Shown in pieces: positions 9,641-16,652 of a stretch of DNA of 35,148 nt. Position 1 is the stretch's first letter. Each line of letters begins with the position of its first letter. A model generated the notes under the pieces. The model was not told the origin of the DNA and did not search any database. It saw only the letters and a program-made list of their open reading frames with translations. Source of the DNA: an uncultured Pelagibacteraceae bacterium (GTDB lineage Bacteria; Pseudomonadota; Alphaproteobacteria; Pelagibacterales; Pelagibacteraceae); NCBI GenBank assembly GCA_902618565.1, contig CACNAX010000010.1, positions 1 to 35,148 on the forward strand. The letters run 5' to 3'. The position numbers and the translations under genes were made by a program.

Positions 9641-10066
9641 TTATATAGTTTTGAATAATCTATCGTATTCGTTTTTAATACATTTATTAGAGATATAATA
9701 AATTTTATTTTGAGAGACTAATTTAGCTGCATTTTCGTTGTGAATTCCTAATTGCAACCATAATACATTTGCACCAATTTCTATTGTTTGTTTTGCTATT
9801 TCCTCAGCCTCTTCACTGGGTCTAAAAACATTAACAATTCCAACATGATCTTTAATATCCGTTAGTTTTTTATAAACTGGTTCACCATGTATAATTTTAT
9901 TATCTGTTACTGGATTAACAGGAAAAATTTTGTAACCTGTATTTCTTAAATATTTCATTATTATATTGGAAGTTTTTTTTGAGTCTGGGCTTGCTCCAAC
10001 AATTGCTATCGTCCTATAACTTAAATATAGTTCTTTTATTTTTTCATCTAAAAGTGTTGTATCCAT
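9641..10066 (-). CDS. CoA-binding-domain protein (YccU-like), second of a tandem pair
   Basis: This 141-residue single-domain protein has a Rossmann-like CoA_binding fold. Visible are YRTIAIVGASPDSKKTSNI (17-35), YKIFPVNPV, a GEPVYKKLTDI segment and IVNVFRPSEEAEEIAKQTIE, then GANVLWLQLGIHNENAA. It is a paralogue of the protein encoded immediately upstream (10075-10524), sharing nearly every block, so a tandem duplication is likely. The family resembles the N-terminal domain of acyl-CoA synthetase alpha subunits but lacks catalytic domains; a ligand-sensing or carrier role is inference. The last cysteine-containing segment reads SNKCIKNEYDRLF where its partner has MNRCPKIELFRPF. Confidence 0.85.
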   Translation of the reverse strand: MDTTLLDEKIKELYLSYRTIAIVGASPDSKKTSNIIMKYLRNTGYKIFPVNPVTDNKIIHGEPVYKKLTDIKDHVGIVNVFRPSEEAEEIAKQTIEIGANVLWLQLGIHNENAAKLVSQNKIYYISNKCIKNEYDRLFKTI

Positions 10067-10074
10067 AATTTGAT

Positions 10075-10524
10075 TTAAATCTTAAGATCTAGTCGCGGTT
10101 TCCAAAATGGTCTGAAGAGTTCAATTTTTGGACATCTATTCATAACTACTTTTAAACCTGCATCTTCAGCAATTTTTGCTGCATCATGATTAATTACACC
10201 TATTTGTCCCCATAATACTTTTGCTCCAATTGATATTGCCTCTTCAGCAATTCCATAAAGATCCTCGGATTTTCTAAATACTTCAACCATATCAACAGGT
10301 CTATCGATAGCCGATAAATTTGGATAAACTTTTAAATTTCTAATTTCCTTTATACCTGGTTTAGGATTTACAGGTATCATGTCATAACCAGTTTCGTGCA
10401 AAACTCTTAATACACCGTAGCTAAATTTGGTTTTGTCTGGGCTAGCACCAACCATAGCAATTGTCTTAACTGAGCTTAAAATATCTTTTAAATATTCAGC
10501 GCTATAAGGTTCATTGTGGTTCAT
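10075..10524 (-). CDS. CoA-binding-domain protein (YccU-like), first of a tandem pair
   Basis: This 149-residue protein has VKTIAMVGASPDKTKFSYG (18-36), YDMIPVNPKPGIKEI, VDMVEVFRKSEDLYGIAEEA and GAKVLWGQIGVINHDAAK, followed by the conserved NRCPKIE near the C-terminus. These are the hallmarks of the stand-alone CoA-binding (YccU) family, whose biochemical function is poorly known. It lies 2 bases after the ferredoxin gene and 8 bases before its paralogue, so it is firmly inside the egt-Rieske-SBP56 operon. The conserved cysteine in NRCPK could react with small thiols or acyl groups, but that is speculation. Confidence 0.87.
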   Translation of the reverse strand: MNHNEPYSAEYLKDILSSVKTIAMVGASPDKTKFSYGVLRVLHETGYDMIPVNPKPGIKEIRNLKVYPNLSAIDRPVDMVEVFRKSEDLYGIAEEAISIGAKVLWGQIGVINHDAAKIAEDAGLKVVMNRCPKIELFRPFWKPRLDLKI

Positions 10525-10526
10525 CT

Positions 10527-10892
10527 TTATTTTTTTTCTTCCTTTTTACTCGCGATATCTGCTTTTAATTCATGAGGTTCTAAAGGGTCTAGGAAAGGAT
10601 TTCGATACAATTTATCATGACTTTCAACTCCTATCTCAATTGTGCAATCTGTTTTTGCTTTAGCAACACATAAAATAATATATCCATCATTTATTTGTCT
10701 GTTATTTAAAGCAACTTGAGAACGTTGATCCACTTCTCCATTAATTAGTTTAGCTGCACATGTAATACATCCTCCATACTGACATCCGTAAGGAAGATCA
10801 ACCCCTTGATCTCTTAATTCATTTAATAAAGGTTTTTTTCCAGTTACTTCAAATGCACTGTTATTTCTGTTTGAGATTGTAATTTTTGTCAT
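10527..10892 (-). CDS. Plant-type [2Fe-2S] ferredoxin
   Basis: This 121-residue protein has cysteines C37, C42, C45 and C75 in the pattern C-x4-C-x2-C-x29-C, which binds a [2Fe-2S] cluster (PYGCQYGGCITCAAKL). There is no reductase domain. A lysine-rich C-terminal tail of about 30 residues (ending SKKEEKK) extends beyond the usual fold. Its start overlaps the SBP56 stop by four bases (ATGA), so translation is coupled. In this operon the plausible clients are the Rieske oxygenase encoded four genes upstream of SBP56, which needs a one-electron donor, or the SBP56-like oxidase. No ferredoxin reductase is visible in the window. Confidence 0.92.
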   Translation of the reverse strand: MTKITISNRNNSAFEVTGKKPLLNELRDQGVDLPYGCQYGGCITCAAKLINGEVDQRSQVALNNRQINDGYIILCVAKAKTDCTIEIGVESHDKLYRNPFLDPLEPHELKADIASKKEEKK

Positions 10893-12241
10893 AGCCAGAT
10901 ATCACTTGTGCAATCTCCACCAGGATATCTACTTTCATGGCATCTACTAGGTCCATTTGGTTCTTTACCAAAATCAACAATAAAATCTTTATTAATTTTC
11001 ATTCCCCCATTTTCAACATCACAATCAATCATAATCATTGCTCCACCCTGTTTTCTAATTTCAGGATAAAATTGATTGTCCCAAGTAGAAAATAATGATG
11101 TTGTTACATACATCCTTTTGCCATCTAAAGATAATTGATACATTTGAGGTCCACCAGCAATTTTAACACCATTTACTTCTGGAGCCTTTCCTAACAATCC
11201 ACCAATCCAAACTTGACCAGTTAATTTAGGTTTGTGCGGATCTGAAATATCGTATTGCCTCATATCTCCGTGAAGCCAATTATTTATATAGAGATACTTA
11301 TCATCCATAGAAACTAATATCGCTGACATAACTCCAGGAACAGGTATTGGCCAATCAGGATGTGGTTCATTTTCAACATCAATTATTTTTTCCCATTCCC
11401 ATTTTCCTTCTTTTGATTTCCAAAAATGAATTACATTTGCACTTAGTGCTGCGCCACAAAATCCATGACTACTGTCAGGATTATGCATAAATTTCACTTC
11501 TAATGGTATTAAACCATCTTCACCTAAATACATTGTTTGAACTGGCTCTTTTTTTTTAAAATCCCAAATATGAAGTCGTCTACCATATTTCAAATGACCA
11601 ACTTCCTCTAAATCAAATCCAGGCATAAAAGTATTTGGTGCAGCCCATTCAGAACTAACCATAACATTATGTCTTGGTTGGTACCAGAAGTCATAACTAA
11701 AAGGTATGTCCCCCATTGAATTTTCCCATCTACCTACAATTTCAAAATCTTTGTTTAAATGTAAATATCCTCCTGGAGCTTCTCCTCGTGCATCTCCTAG
11801 AAAAGAAATGATAATTTCAGAACCTAGGCAATGAACTGTATGTGGTCCTGATAAATTAGTTTTTTTCTTTATTTCAGATCCATCTACTACTTTATGTATT
11901 TTTGGAGCTCTAGGATCGGATGCAGTATCAACAACATAAATATTATTTGATCTAACACCTGGAACTAATAAATATTTTCTGCTCATTTTTGAGTCACCAT
12001 GACAAGAAGAGCATGCATTCCATCCCATATGGTGCAATTCATCACCAATACCTGGCATTTCAAGTCTATGAATTACTTTAGAATAAGTAGGGCTTTCAGG
12101 ATCAACATCAACTGTTGCTAAGTAGTCTGGTTTTTGTATTCCTGTTCCTGTGTAAATAGCTATTGTATATAAAAGCTTTTCTTTTGGTGCTTTTATTGCT
12201 TCTGCAGGACTAGCATATCCAGGACCACAACATCCATCCAT
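10889..12241 (-). CDS. SBP56/SELENBP1 family protein, candidate methanethiol oxidase
   Basis: The 450-residue protein is a beta-propeller SBP56 homologue. Diagnostic segments are DGCCGPGYASPAEA at the N-terminus, HHMGWNACSSCHGDSKMSRK (about 91-110), RAPKIHKVVDG, GPHTVHCLGSEI, and at the end PNGPSRCHESRYPGGDCTSD. Histidine-rich metal-ligand positions and the CxxC pair are retained. Bacterial MtoX members oxidise methanethiol to formaldehyde, H2S and H2O2, and human SELENBP1 does the same. Methanethiol is a product of DMSP demethylation in SAR11-type cells, so the role is plausible, though inferred. I see no signal peptide, unlike periplasmic MtoX. A good ribosome-binding site (AAAGGAG) precedes the ATG. 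It is coupled to the ferredoxin gene and follows the crotonase after a 60-base gap. Confidence 0.85.
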   Translation of the reverse strand: MDGCCGPGYASPAEAIKAPKEKLLYTIAIYTGTGIQKPDYLATVDVDPESPTYSKVIHRLEMPGIGDELHHMGWNACSSCHGDSKMSRKYLLVPGVRSNNIYVVDTASDPRAPKIHKVVDGSEIKKKTNLSGPHTVHCLGSEIIISFLGDARGEAPGGYLHLNKDFEIVGRWENSMGDIPFSYDFWYQPRHNVMVSSEWAAPNTFMPGFDLEEVGHLKYGRRLHIWDFKKKEPVQTMYLGEDGLIPLEVKFMHNPDSSHGFCGAALSANVIHFWKSKEGKWEWEKIIDVENEPHPDWPIPVPGVMSAILVSMDDKYLYINNWLHGDMRQYDISDPHKPKLTGQVWIGGLLGKAPEVNGVKIAGGPQMYQLSLDGKRMYVTTSLFSTWDNQFYPEIRKQGGAMIMIDCDVENGGMKINKDFIVDFGKEPNGPSRCHESRYPGGDCTSDIWL

Positions 12242-12301
12242 GATTGATTTTCTCCTTTAATCACAACTTAATCTTTTTTTTAAGTGACTTCAACTTAATG
12301 G

Positions 12302-13075
12302 TTATTTGTTTTTCCAACTTGGATTTCTTTTTTCGATAAATGCACTTATACCCTCTTTAGCATCATAAGATGACATATTAAGTGTCATCATCTTACTTGT
12401 ATAATCATAAGCTTTGTTTAGGGGCATTTCTAATTGTTTATAAAAACCTTTTTTTCCTATTTTGATTGTTAAATTTGATTTTGAAGAAATTTTTTTTGCA
12501 ACTTCTAACACTTTTTTATTTAAAGTTTTTGGACTGAAATGATCATTAATCAAACCTATTTCCTTTGCATATTTTGCACTAATCGGATCTCCAGTTAGAA
12601 GCATTTCCATCATTCTTTTTCTGCTAATTTTTCGGCTGACAGCTACCATTGGTGTACTACAAAATAATCCAATTTTTACTCCTGGTGTAGCAAATGTTGC
12701 TAAGTTCGTGCTATATGCAAGATCACAACTGGCTGCTAATTGACATCCGGCTGCGTAAGCTGCTCCATGCACTTTAGCTATAACTGGTTTGTTTCCTTCA
12801 ACAATTTGCATCATAAGTTTTGAACAAAGTTTAAACAGTTTTAGATGATTAGATCTATTTTTTATACCTCTTACCTCTTTTAAGTTATGGCCTGCACTAA
12901 ATCCTTTGCCAGCCCCTTCTAAAATAATAACTCTAGTTTCTTTATCATTATCTAATTTTTTGAATGCTTTTAATAAAGACGAAAGAGTATTGTAGGATAA
13001 GGAATTATAAGTTTTTGGATCATTAATTAAAACTCTTTTAACGCCTGGTGATACTTTATTTATTTTTACAGTCAC
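12302..13075 (-). CDS. Enoyl-CoA hydratase/isomerase superfamily protein (ECHDC3-like)
   Basis: This 257-residue crotonase-fold protein has the oxyanion-hole segments KGFSAGHNLKE (57-67) and HGAAYAAGCQLAASCDLA (103-120). It also has IGLFCSTPMVAVSR (135-148), which is characteristic of the ECHDC3-like branch. Of the two acid-base glutamates of classical enoyl-CoA hydratase, the first position (QPE in the rat enzyme) reads TPG here (G132), while the second is kept (E157 in MMEMLLTGDPIS). Simple hydratase activity is therefore doubtful, and a hydrolase, isomerase or lyase reaction is possible. It is not a convincing DmdD. The start is a GTG directly after the upstream TAA. Confidence 0.85.
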   Translation of the reverse strand: MTVKINKVSPGVKRVLINDPKTYNSLSYNTLSSLLKAFKKLDNDKETRVIILEGAGKGFSAGHNLKEVRGIKNRSNHLKLFKLCSKLMMQIVEGNKPVIAKVHGAAYAAGCQLAASCDLAYSTNLATFATPGVKIGLFCSTPMVAVSRKISRKRMMEMLLTGDPISAKYAKEIGLINDHFSPKTLNKKVLEVAKKISSKSNLTIKIGKKGFYKQLEMPLNKAYDYTSKMMTLNMSSYDAKEGISAFIEKRNPSWKNK

Positions 13076-13450
13076 TTATTTTAATTTACCTTCTTCTCTC
13101 ATCTTTGCTCTAATTTTAGTTGCTGAAATTTTTTGAATTTCTTCAGGCAAAACTATTTCTTCCATTTTATATCCAACACCTCTTCCATAACAAATATTTG
13201 TAATATTGGGAACAAGCATAATTTTGAATCTACCTTCAAATTCTGGATTAAGTTTTTCCTCAATATTTTTTTTGACAGTTTCAAAATTAAATGGGTTATC
13301 ATCAACACCTTGTACATCTCTAATTTGAATACATACTTGTCCTGTTTTTTTTATAATTTCCTTAAATAGAGTATAGTGACCATCATGAAACGGTTGCCAT
13401 CTTCCTAACATTTGAGCTGTTGGTTTTTTATTATCCCATTGATACGTCAT
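13076..13450 (-). CDS. Small HxGH-motif nucleotidyltransferase (cytidylyl/adenylyltransferase-like)
   Basis: From the ATG at 13450 the product is 124 residues. That start overlaps the kinase stop as ATGA and follows a GGAG, so I prefer it to an ATG 33 bases further up. The nucleotidyltransferase signature is clear: MLGRWQPFHDGHYTLF (14-29, HxGH at H22-H25) and ISATKIRAKM (108-117), equivalent to the ISxTxIR motif. The class transfers a nucleotide to a phosphate, sulfate or phospho-alcohol. ATP sulfurylase, nicotinamide-nucleotide and glycerol-phosphate enzymes share it, so the substrate cannot be fixed. Pairing with an APS-kinase-like protein recalls sulfate activation, but the protein is far shorter than ATP sulfurylase. 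Confidence 0.83.
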   Translation of the reverse strand: MTYQWDNKKPTAQMLGRWQPFHDGHYTLFKEIIKKTGQVCIQIRDVQGVDDNPFNFETVKKNIEEKLNPEFEGRFKIMLVPNITNICYGRGVGYKMEEIVLPEEIQKISATKIRAKMREEGKLK

Positions 13451-13857
13451 TTTTTTATCTCCTCTAAAATTTTTAGTGCCCAAGACTTAGCATCTTGTGT
13501 GGTAACATGAAAATTATATTTTTCTGGTTTAACAAACATTTTATTAGTGTCATCAAATCTACCTTCTTTTATTGTATCTACCCAAACTACATAATCTGCA
13601 GGAAATAAACTTCTTGCTTTTGGAGTTGGGCAAATAAAATCCGCAATCACATAATTTCCTTCATTTTTTAATTTTAATGCAAAGTCAGCCATTCTTTTTG
13701 CTTGTCTTGTTCTTCCCTCTTCTGAAAAATCCCAATCGTTTGCAGCTTTTCTTACTTCATCTGCATTTAATCTTTTTGCATTCAATAAAGGAGCAAGTTC
13801 ATTAGCTAATGTAGTTTTTCCTGCGCCTGGAAGTCCCATGATTAATATAATTTTCAT
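13447..13857 (-). CDS. APS-kinase-like P-loop kinase
   Basis: This 136-residue protein has a Walker A motif GLPGAGKTTLA (8-18), LNADEVRKA (30-38) at the place of the APS-kinase DGDxxR, and TRQAKRMADFA (50-60). IADFICPTPKARSLF (71-85) follows, matching the ISPF.x.R.AR region of CysC. The segment after VVWVDT is short and lacks the RDVKGLYxKA loop of true APS kinases, and the protein is 50-60 residues shorter than CysC. It is probably a small-molecule kinase derived from the CysC/zeta-toxin-like group, with substrate unknown. The four-base overlap with the nucleotidyltransferase suggests a two-step activation: phosphorylation, then nucleotidyl transfer, or the reverse. Confidence 0.78.
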   Translation of the reverse strand: MKIILIMGLPGAGKTTLANELAPLLNAKRLNADEVRKAANDWDFSEEGRTRQAKRMADFALKLKNEGNYVIADFICPTPKARSLFPADYVVWVDTIKEGRFDDTNKMFVKPEKYNFHVTTQDAKSWALKILEEIKK

Positions 13858-13872
13858 ATTTAGGTTTTAACT

Positions 13873-15048
13873 TTAAATTAAATTACCAGCAACCCACTTA
13901 TGAAAATGATGAGTTGGATTGTCCATCTTTGGAGAAAAATTACCACCATTATAAGCTGGAGAGTTTCTGCCTATTTGCATACTTTGAATAATATCTACAT
14001 CCTCTTTTTGAATATCTTCCCATTGTTTGTGATTTTTTTGTCTTAGAGATTTATACTTTGTTGAATTTGCTGCTTCATCTCCAACGTAATAAATTTCCAT
14101 ATGTTCTACTGTAAACTCATGATTGATTGGCTCTAACCAATAAGCATAATAATGATCTTTGTGAATTCCTAACATTACATTTGGGAATAGCGCTACATAC
14201 TCAGCTATATTTTCCTTATGTTTAGGCCAATTAGGAAAGCATGGGAACTTTTCATTTCCTTCAAACCTTGGATTATAAACCACTGTTCCTTGTCCGGCGA
14301 AACGATTTGGAAGACCTTGAATATGATAGTGATCTTCTAACTTTGAATAAGAATTTAATCCTGGATGAACCCAAGGCAAATGATAACTTTCACAATAATT
14401 TTCAATTGCAAATTTCCAATTACATTTTGCATCTAATTTAAAATAACCATAATCATTTGCATGATAAATTAATTCTCTATCTTTCAATGGCCAAAATTTT
14501 TCCCATCTTTGACTTAAAGGACTGATATAATCCTCAAATGAAATTTCATTGTTGTTAATGTTAATCATAATTAGATCTAACCAAATATATGATCTTATCT
14601 CTTTTAAATTACTTTTTGATTTATCAAATTCAGGTGTTTGATGAATATTCATGCCTCCTATATGAGGTGTAGCTACTAATTTTCCTTCTAAGTCATATGA
14701 CCATGAATGATATGAGCACCTCATAACATTTCTAATTTTGCCAGCTTCTTTAACTAATTTAACTCCTCTATGACTACAAATATTATGAAAAACTTTTATT
14801 TCTTTATTTTTTGTTCTAACAATAAGTAAGGGTATTCCAAGTAAATCAATTGGTTTCACATCACCTTCATCTGGAATAGAACTTCCAACTCCAATGACGA
14901 TCCACTTATCTTCAAATAATTTTTTTCTTTCAATTAAAGTATATTCTTTACTGATGTAGCATTCATTTGGTAAACCATGAGCTTCACTAATTGGTTTAGA
15001 TACAATATCTAACTTTTGTTTATCTATAATATTGTAAATTTCTGACAT
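13873..15048 (-). CDS. Rieske non-heme iron oxygenase, alpha subunit type
   Basis: This 391-residue protein has an N-terminal Rieske domain with C91, H93, C111 and H114 (C-x-H-x17-C-x2-H: CSHRGVKL ... RCSYHSW). The C-terminal catalytic domain carries NWKFAIENYCESYHLPWVHP (210-229), giving iron ligands H223 and H228. The residue that bridges Rieske and iron centres in neighbouring subunits is Asp in most ring-hydroxylating dioxygenases but Glu here (E220), as in the carnitine monooxygenase CntA. This suggests a monooxygenase or N-demethylase acting on a quaternary amine or betaine; the exact substrate is inferred at best. No small subunit or reductase is adjacent; the ferredoxin at 10527-10892 may feed it. 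It lies 3 bases from the methyltransferase gene and 15 bases from the kinase gene. Confidence 0.9.
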   Translation of the reverse strand: MSEIYNIIDKQKLDIVSKPISEAHGLPNECYISKEYTLIERKKLFEDKWIVIGVGSSIPDEGDVKPIDLLGIPLLIVRTKNKEIKVFHNICSHRGVKLVKEAGKIRNVMRCSYHSWSYDLEGKLVATPHIGGMNIHQTPEFDKSKSNLKEIRSYIWLDLIMININNNEISFEDYISPLSQRWEKFWPLKDRELIYHANDYGYFKLDAKCNWKFAIENYCESYHLPWVHPGLNSYSKLEDHYHIQGLPNRFAGQGTVVYNPRFEGNEKFPCFPNWPKHKENIAEYVALFPNVMLGIHKDHYYAYWLEPINHEFTVEHMEIYYVGDEAANSTKYKSLRQKNHKQWEDIQKEDVDIIQSMQIGRNSPAYNGGNFSPKMDNPTHHFHKWVAGNLI

Positions 15049-15051
15049 GGT

Positions 15052-15681
15052 TTATTTTATCACTTGATATAACCCTAACCAAGCATTTACGTCTTTGCTC
15101 GCAATGTAATCTGATTTAAAAAATTTTATTTCTTTCCATTTATTTTGCTCTTTAAGTTGTTCAATTTTTTTATCAAAACCATATTCTTCATGTATTCCCT
15201 CATTAATAGTAAAACAGATAAATCCATCATTCTTTGTAATCCTGATAAATTCCTCCAAAGCTGGTGGCTTTACATGTCCAAAAGTAAATGTACCAACACA
15301 CATAACAGAGTCATATTCGTCATCTTTTTTATTAATGGGTTTATTCAAGTCTACTTGTTCAAGCTTTTCATAAAGATCATTTGGTACTAATTCTAATAAC
15401 TTTTTTGAAAGATCTGCCCCATGAAAATTTTTAAAACCATATTTTTTTAATTCAACACCCACCAATCCAGTTCCACAACCAGCATCATAAATTTTTGCGT
15501 CTTTGTTTTTTTGGAATTCTGAAAATACTTTTGTTGTTTCTTTTGGTCCTGTATAGTTCCAATCAACCATATCCTTATCATATTTATTACCATCTCCCCA
15601 TTCATCGTAATATTTCATCACTTCATCAGTTTCTTTTAACTTATAAATGGGAATTTTGTTACCTACGTCTTTTTGAGCCAT
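15052..15681 (-). CDS. SAM-dependent methyltransferase (METTL27/WBSCR27-like)
   Basis: The 209-residue protein has an N-terminal YYDEWGDGNKYDKDMVDWNY segment (24-43) characteristic of the METTL27-like group. Motif I follows as IYDAGCGTGLVGVEL (about 83-97), then the acidic loop FHGADLSKKLLELV and DSVMCVGTFTFGHVKPPALE. It is a class I methyltransferase with no obvious membrane part. The substrate is unknown. Position between egtD and the Rieske oxygenase (gaps of 8 and 3 bases) suggests it modifies an intermediate of the same pathway. A methyl added here could be what the Rieske enzyme or a folate-dependent enzyme later removes, but that is conjecture. Confidence 0.88.
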   Translation of the reverse strand: MAQKDVGNKIPIYKLKETDEVMKYYDEWGDGNKYDKDMVDWNYTGPKETTKVFSEFQKNKDAKIYDAGCGTGLVGVELKKYGFKNFHGADLSKKLLELVPNDLYEKLEQVDLNKPINKKDDEYDSVMCVGTFTFGHVKPPALEEFIRITKNDGFICFTINEGIHEEYGFDKKIEQLKEQNKWKEIKFFKSDYIASKDVNAWLGLYQVIK

Positions 15682-15689
15682 AATAAAAC

Positions 15690-16652
15690 TTACTTCACTT
15701 TTAACAAAAAAACTCCAAAATAATTTTTTTTATCTGCAAAATATTTTAAGACTTTAAATCCAGATTTATTAACTAATTTAACAAAGTTATTTTTTGAATA
15801 TTTGTGAGAATTTTCAGTATGAATGGTTTCATCTTTAGTAAATTTAATATTCTTTTTATTAATTTTTAACGTGAAATTTTTCTTTGAAATAAGATGCATT
15901 TCAATTCTGTTTTTTTTTAAATTGTAGAATGCTTTATGATCAAAATTTTTTGTTTGAAAATTTGAATTACAAATTTTGTTTACTACATTTAATATATTTT
16001 TATTAAATTTTGCTGTAACTCCCGATTTATCATTGTAAGCATTTTCAAGGGTCTTCTTATTTTTTATTAAATCAACCCCAATTACTAAATAAGAATTTTT
16101 ACCTATGATTTTTGAAAAATTTTTTAATATTTTTTTTGCATTTTTGGGTAAATAATTTCCTATGGTCGATCCTGGAAAAAAACTAACTACTTTTTTTTTA
16201 TTTTTTAAAATTTTATTTAATCTATTTGTCTGACTAAAGTCAGCACATATTGCTGTTACCTTTAAATCTGAGAATTTTTTTGCAATTATCGATGCATTTT
16301 CAAACAAATATTCCTTACTAATATCTATAGGAATATATTCTTTGGGTTCACTTAATGAATTTATAAATTTTTTAATTTTTTTATTTGAGCCACTACCAAA
16401 TTCTACAATTGTTGAATTAATTGGTAATTTCTTTCTTATCTCTTTTTGTGAACTACCTAGTATTTCTAACTCTTTGTTTGTTGGGTAATATTCTTTAAGG
16501 TTTGTAATTTTATTAAATAATTTCGAACCTTTTTCATCGTAGAAATATTTAGGTAGTAGATATTTTTGTTTTTTATTTAATAATCCTTGTAAGATTAATT
16601 TTTTATCATCTTGAATTTGATTGTTTATGTTTATTAATTTTAAATTAGTCAC
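15690..16652 (-). CDS. egtD: L-histidine N-alpha-methyltransferase (EgtD)
   Basis: EgtD trimethylates histidine with three SAM molecules to make hercynine, the first step of ergothioneine synthesis. The 320-residue protein matches the family length. It shows YFYDEKGSKLFNKITNLKEY (36-55), the SAM site EFGSGSNKKIKKFI, ADFSQ, VSFFPGSTIGNYLP and the late substrate-binding segment HTENSHKYS. It starts with GTG, overlapping the TAG stop of egtB by one base, so the two are translationally coupled. The product is unusually lysine-rich, like several neighbours. The separate EgtB/EgtD arrangement argues for ergothioneine rather than ovothiol, whose OvoA is a single fusion. Confidence 0.92.
   Translation of the reverse strand: MTNLKLININNQIQDDKKLILQGLLNKKQKYLLPKYFYDEKGSKLFNKITNLKEYYPTNKELEILGSSQKEIRKKLPINSTIVEFGSGSNKKIKKFINSLSEPKEYIPIDISKEYLFENASIIAKKFSDLKVTAICADFSQTNRLNKILKNKKKVVSFFPGSTIGNYLPKNAKKILKNFSKIIGKNSYLVIGVDLIKNKKTLENAYNDKSGVTAKFNKNILNVVNKICNSNFQTKNFDHKAFYNLKKNRIEMHLISKKNFTLKINKKNIKFTKDETIHTENSHKYSKNNFVKLVNKSGFKVLKYFADKKNYFGVFLLKVK

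Noticed and set aside
12302..13075. Calling the crotonase DmdD (methylthioacryloyl-CoA hydratase) because an SBP56/MtoX gene is next to it
   Set aside because: The first catalytic Glu position is Gly, and the GLFCSTP segment points to the ECHDC3-like branch.
13447..13857. Naming the P-loop protein cysC
   Set aside because: It is much shorter than APS kinase and lacks the RDVKGLY-type loop; only family-level resemblance is supported.
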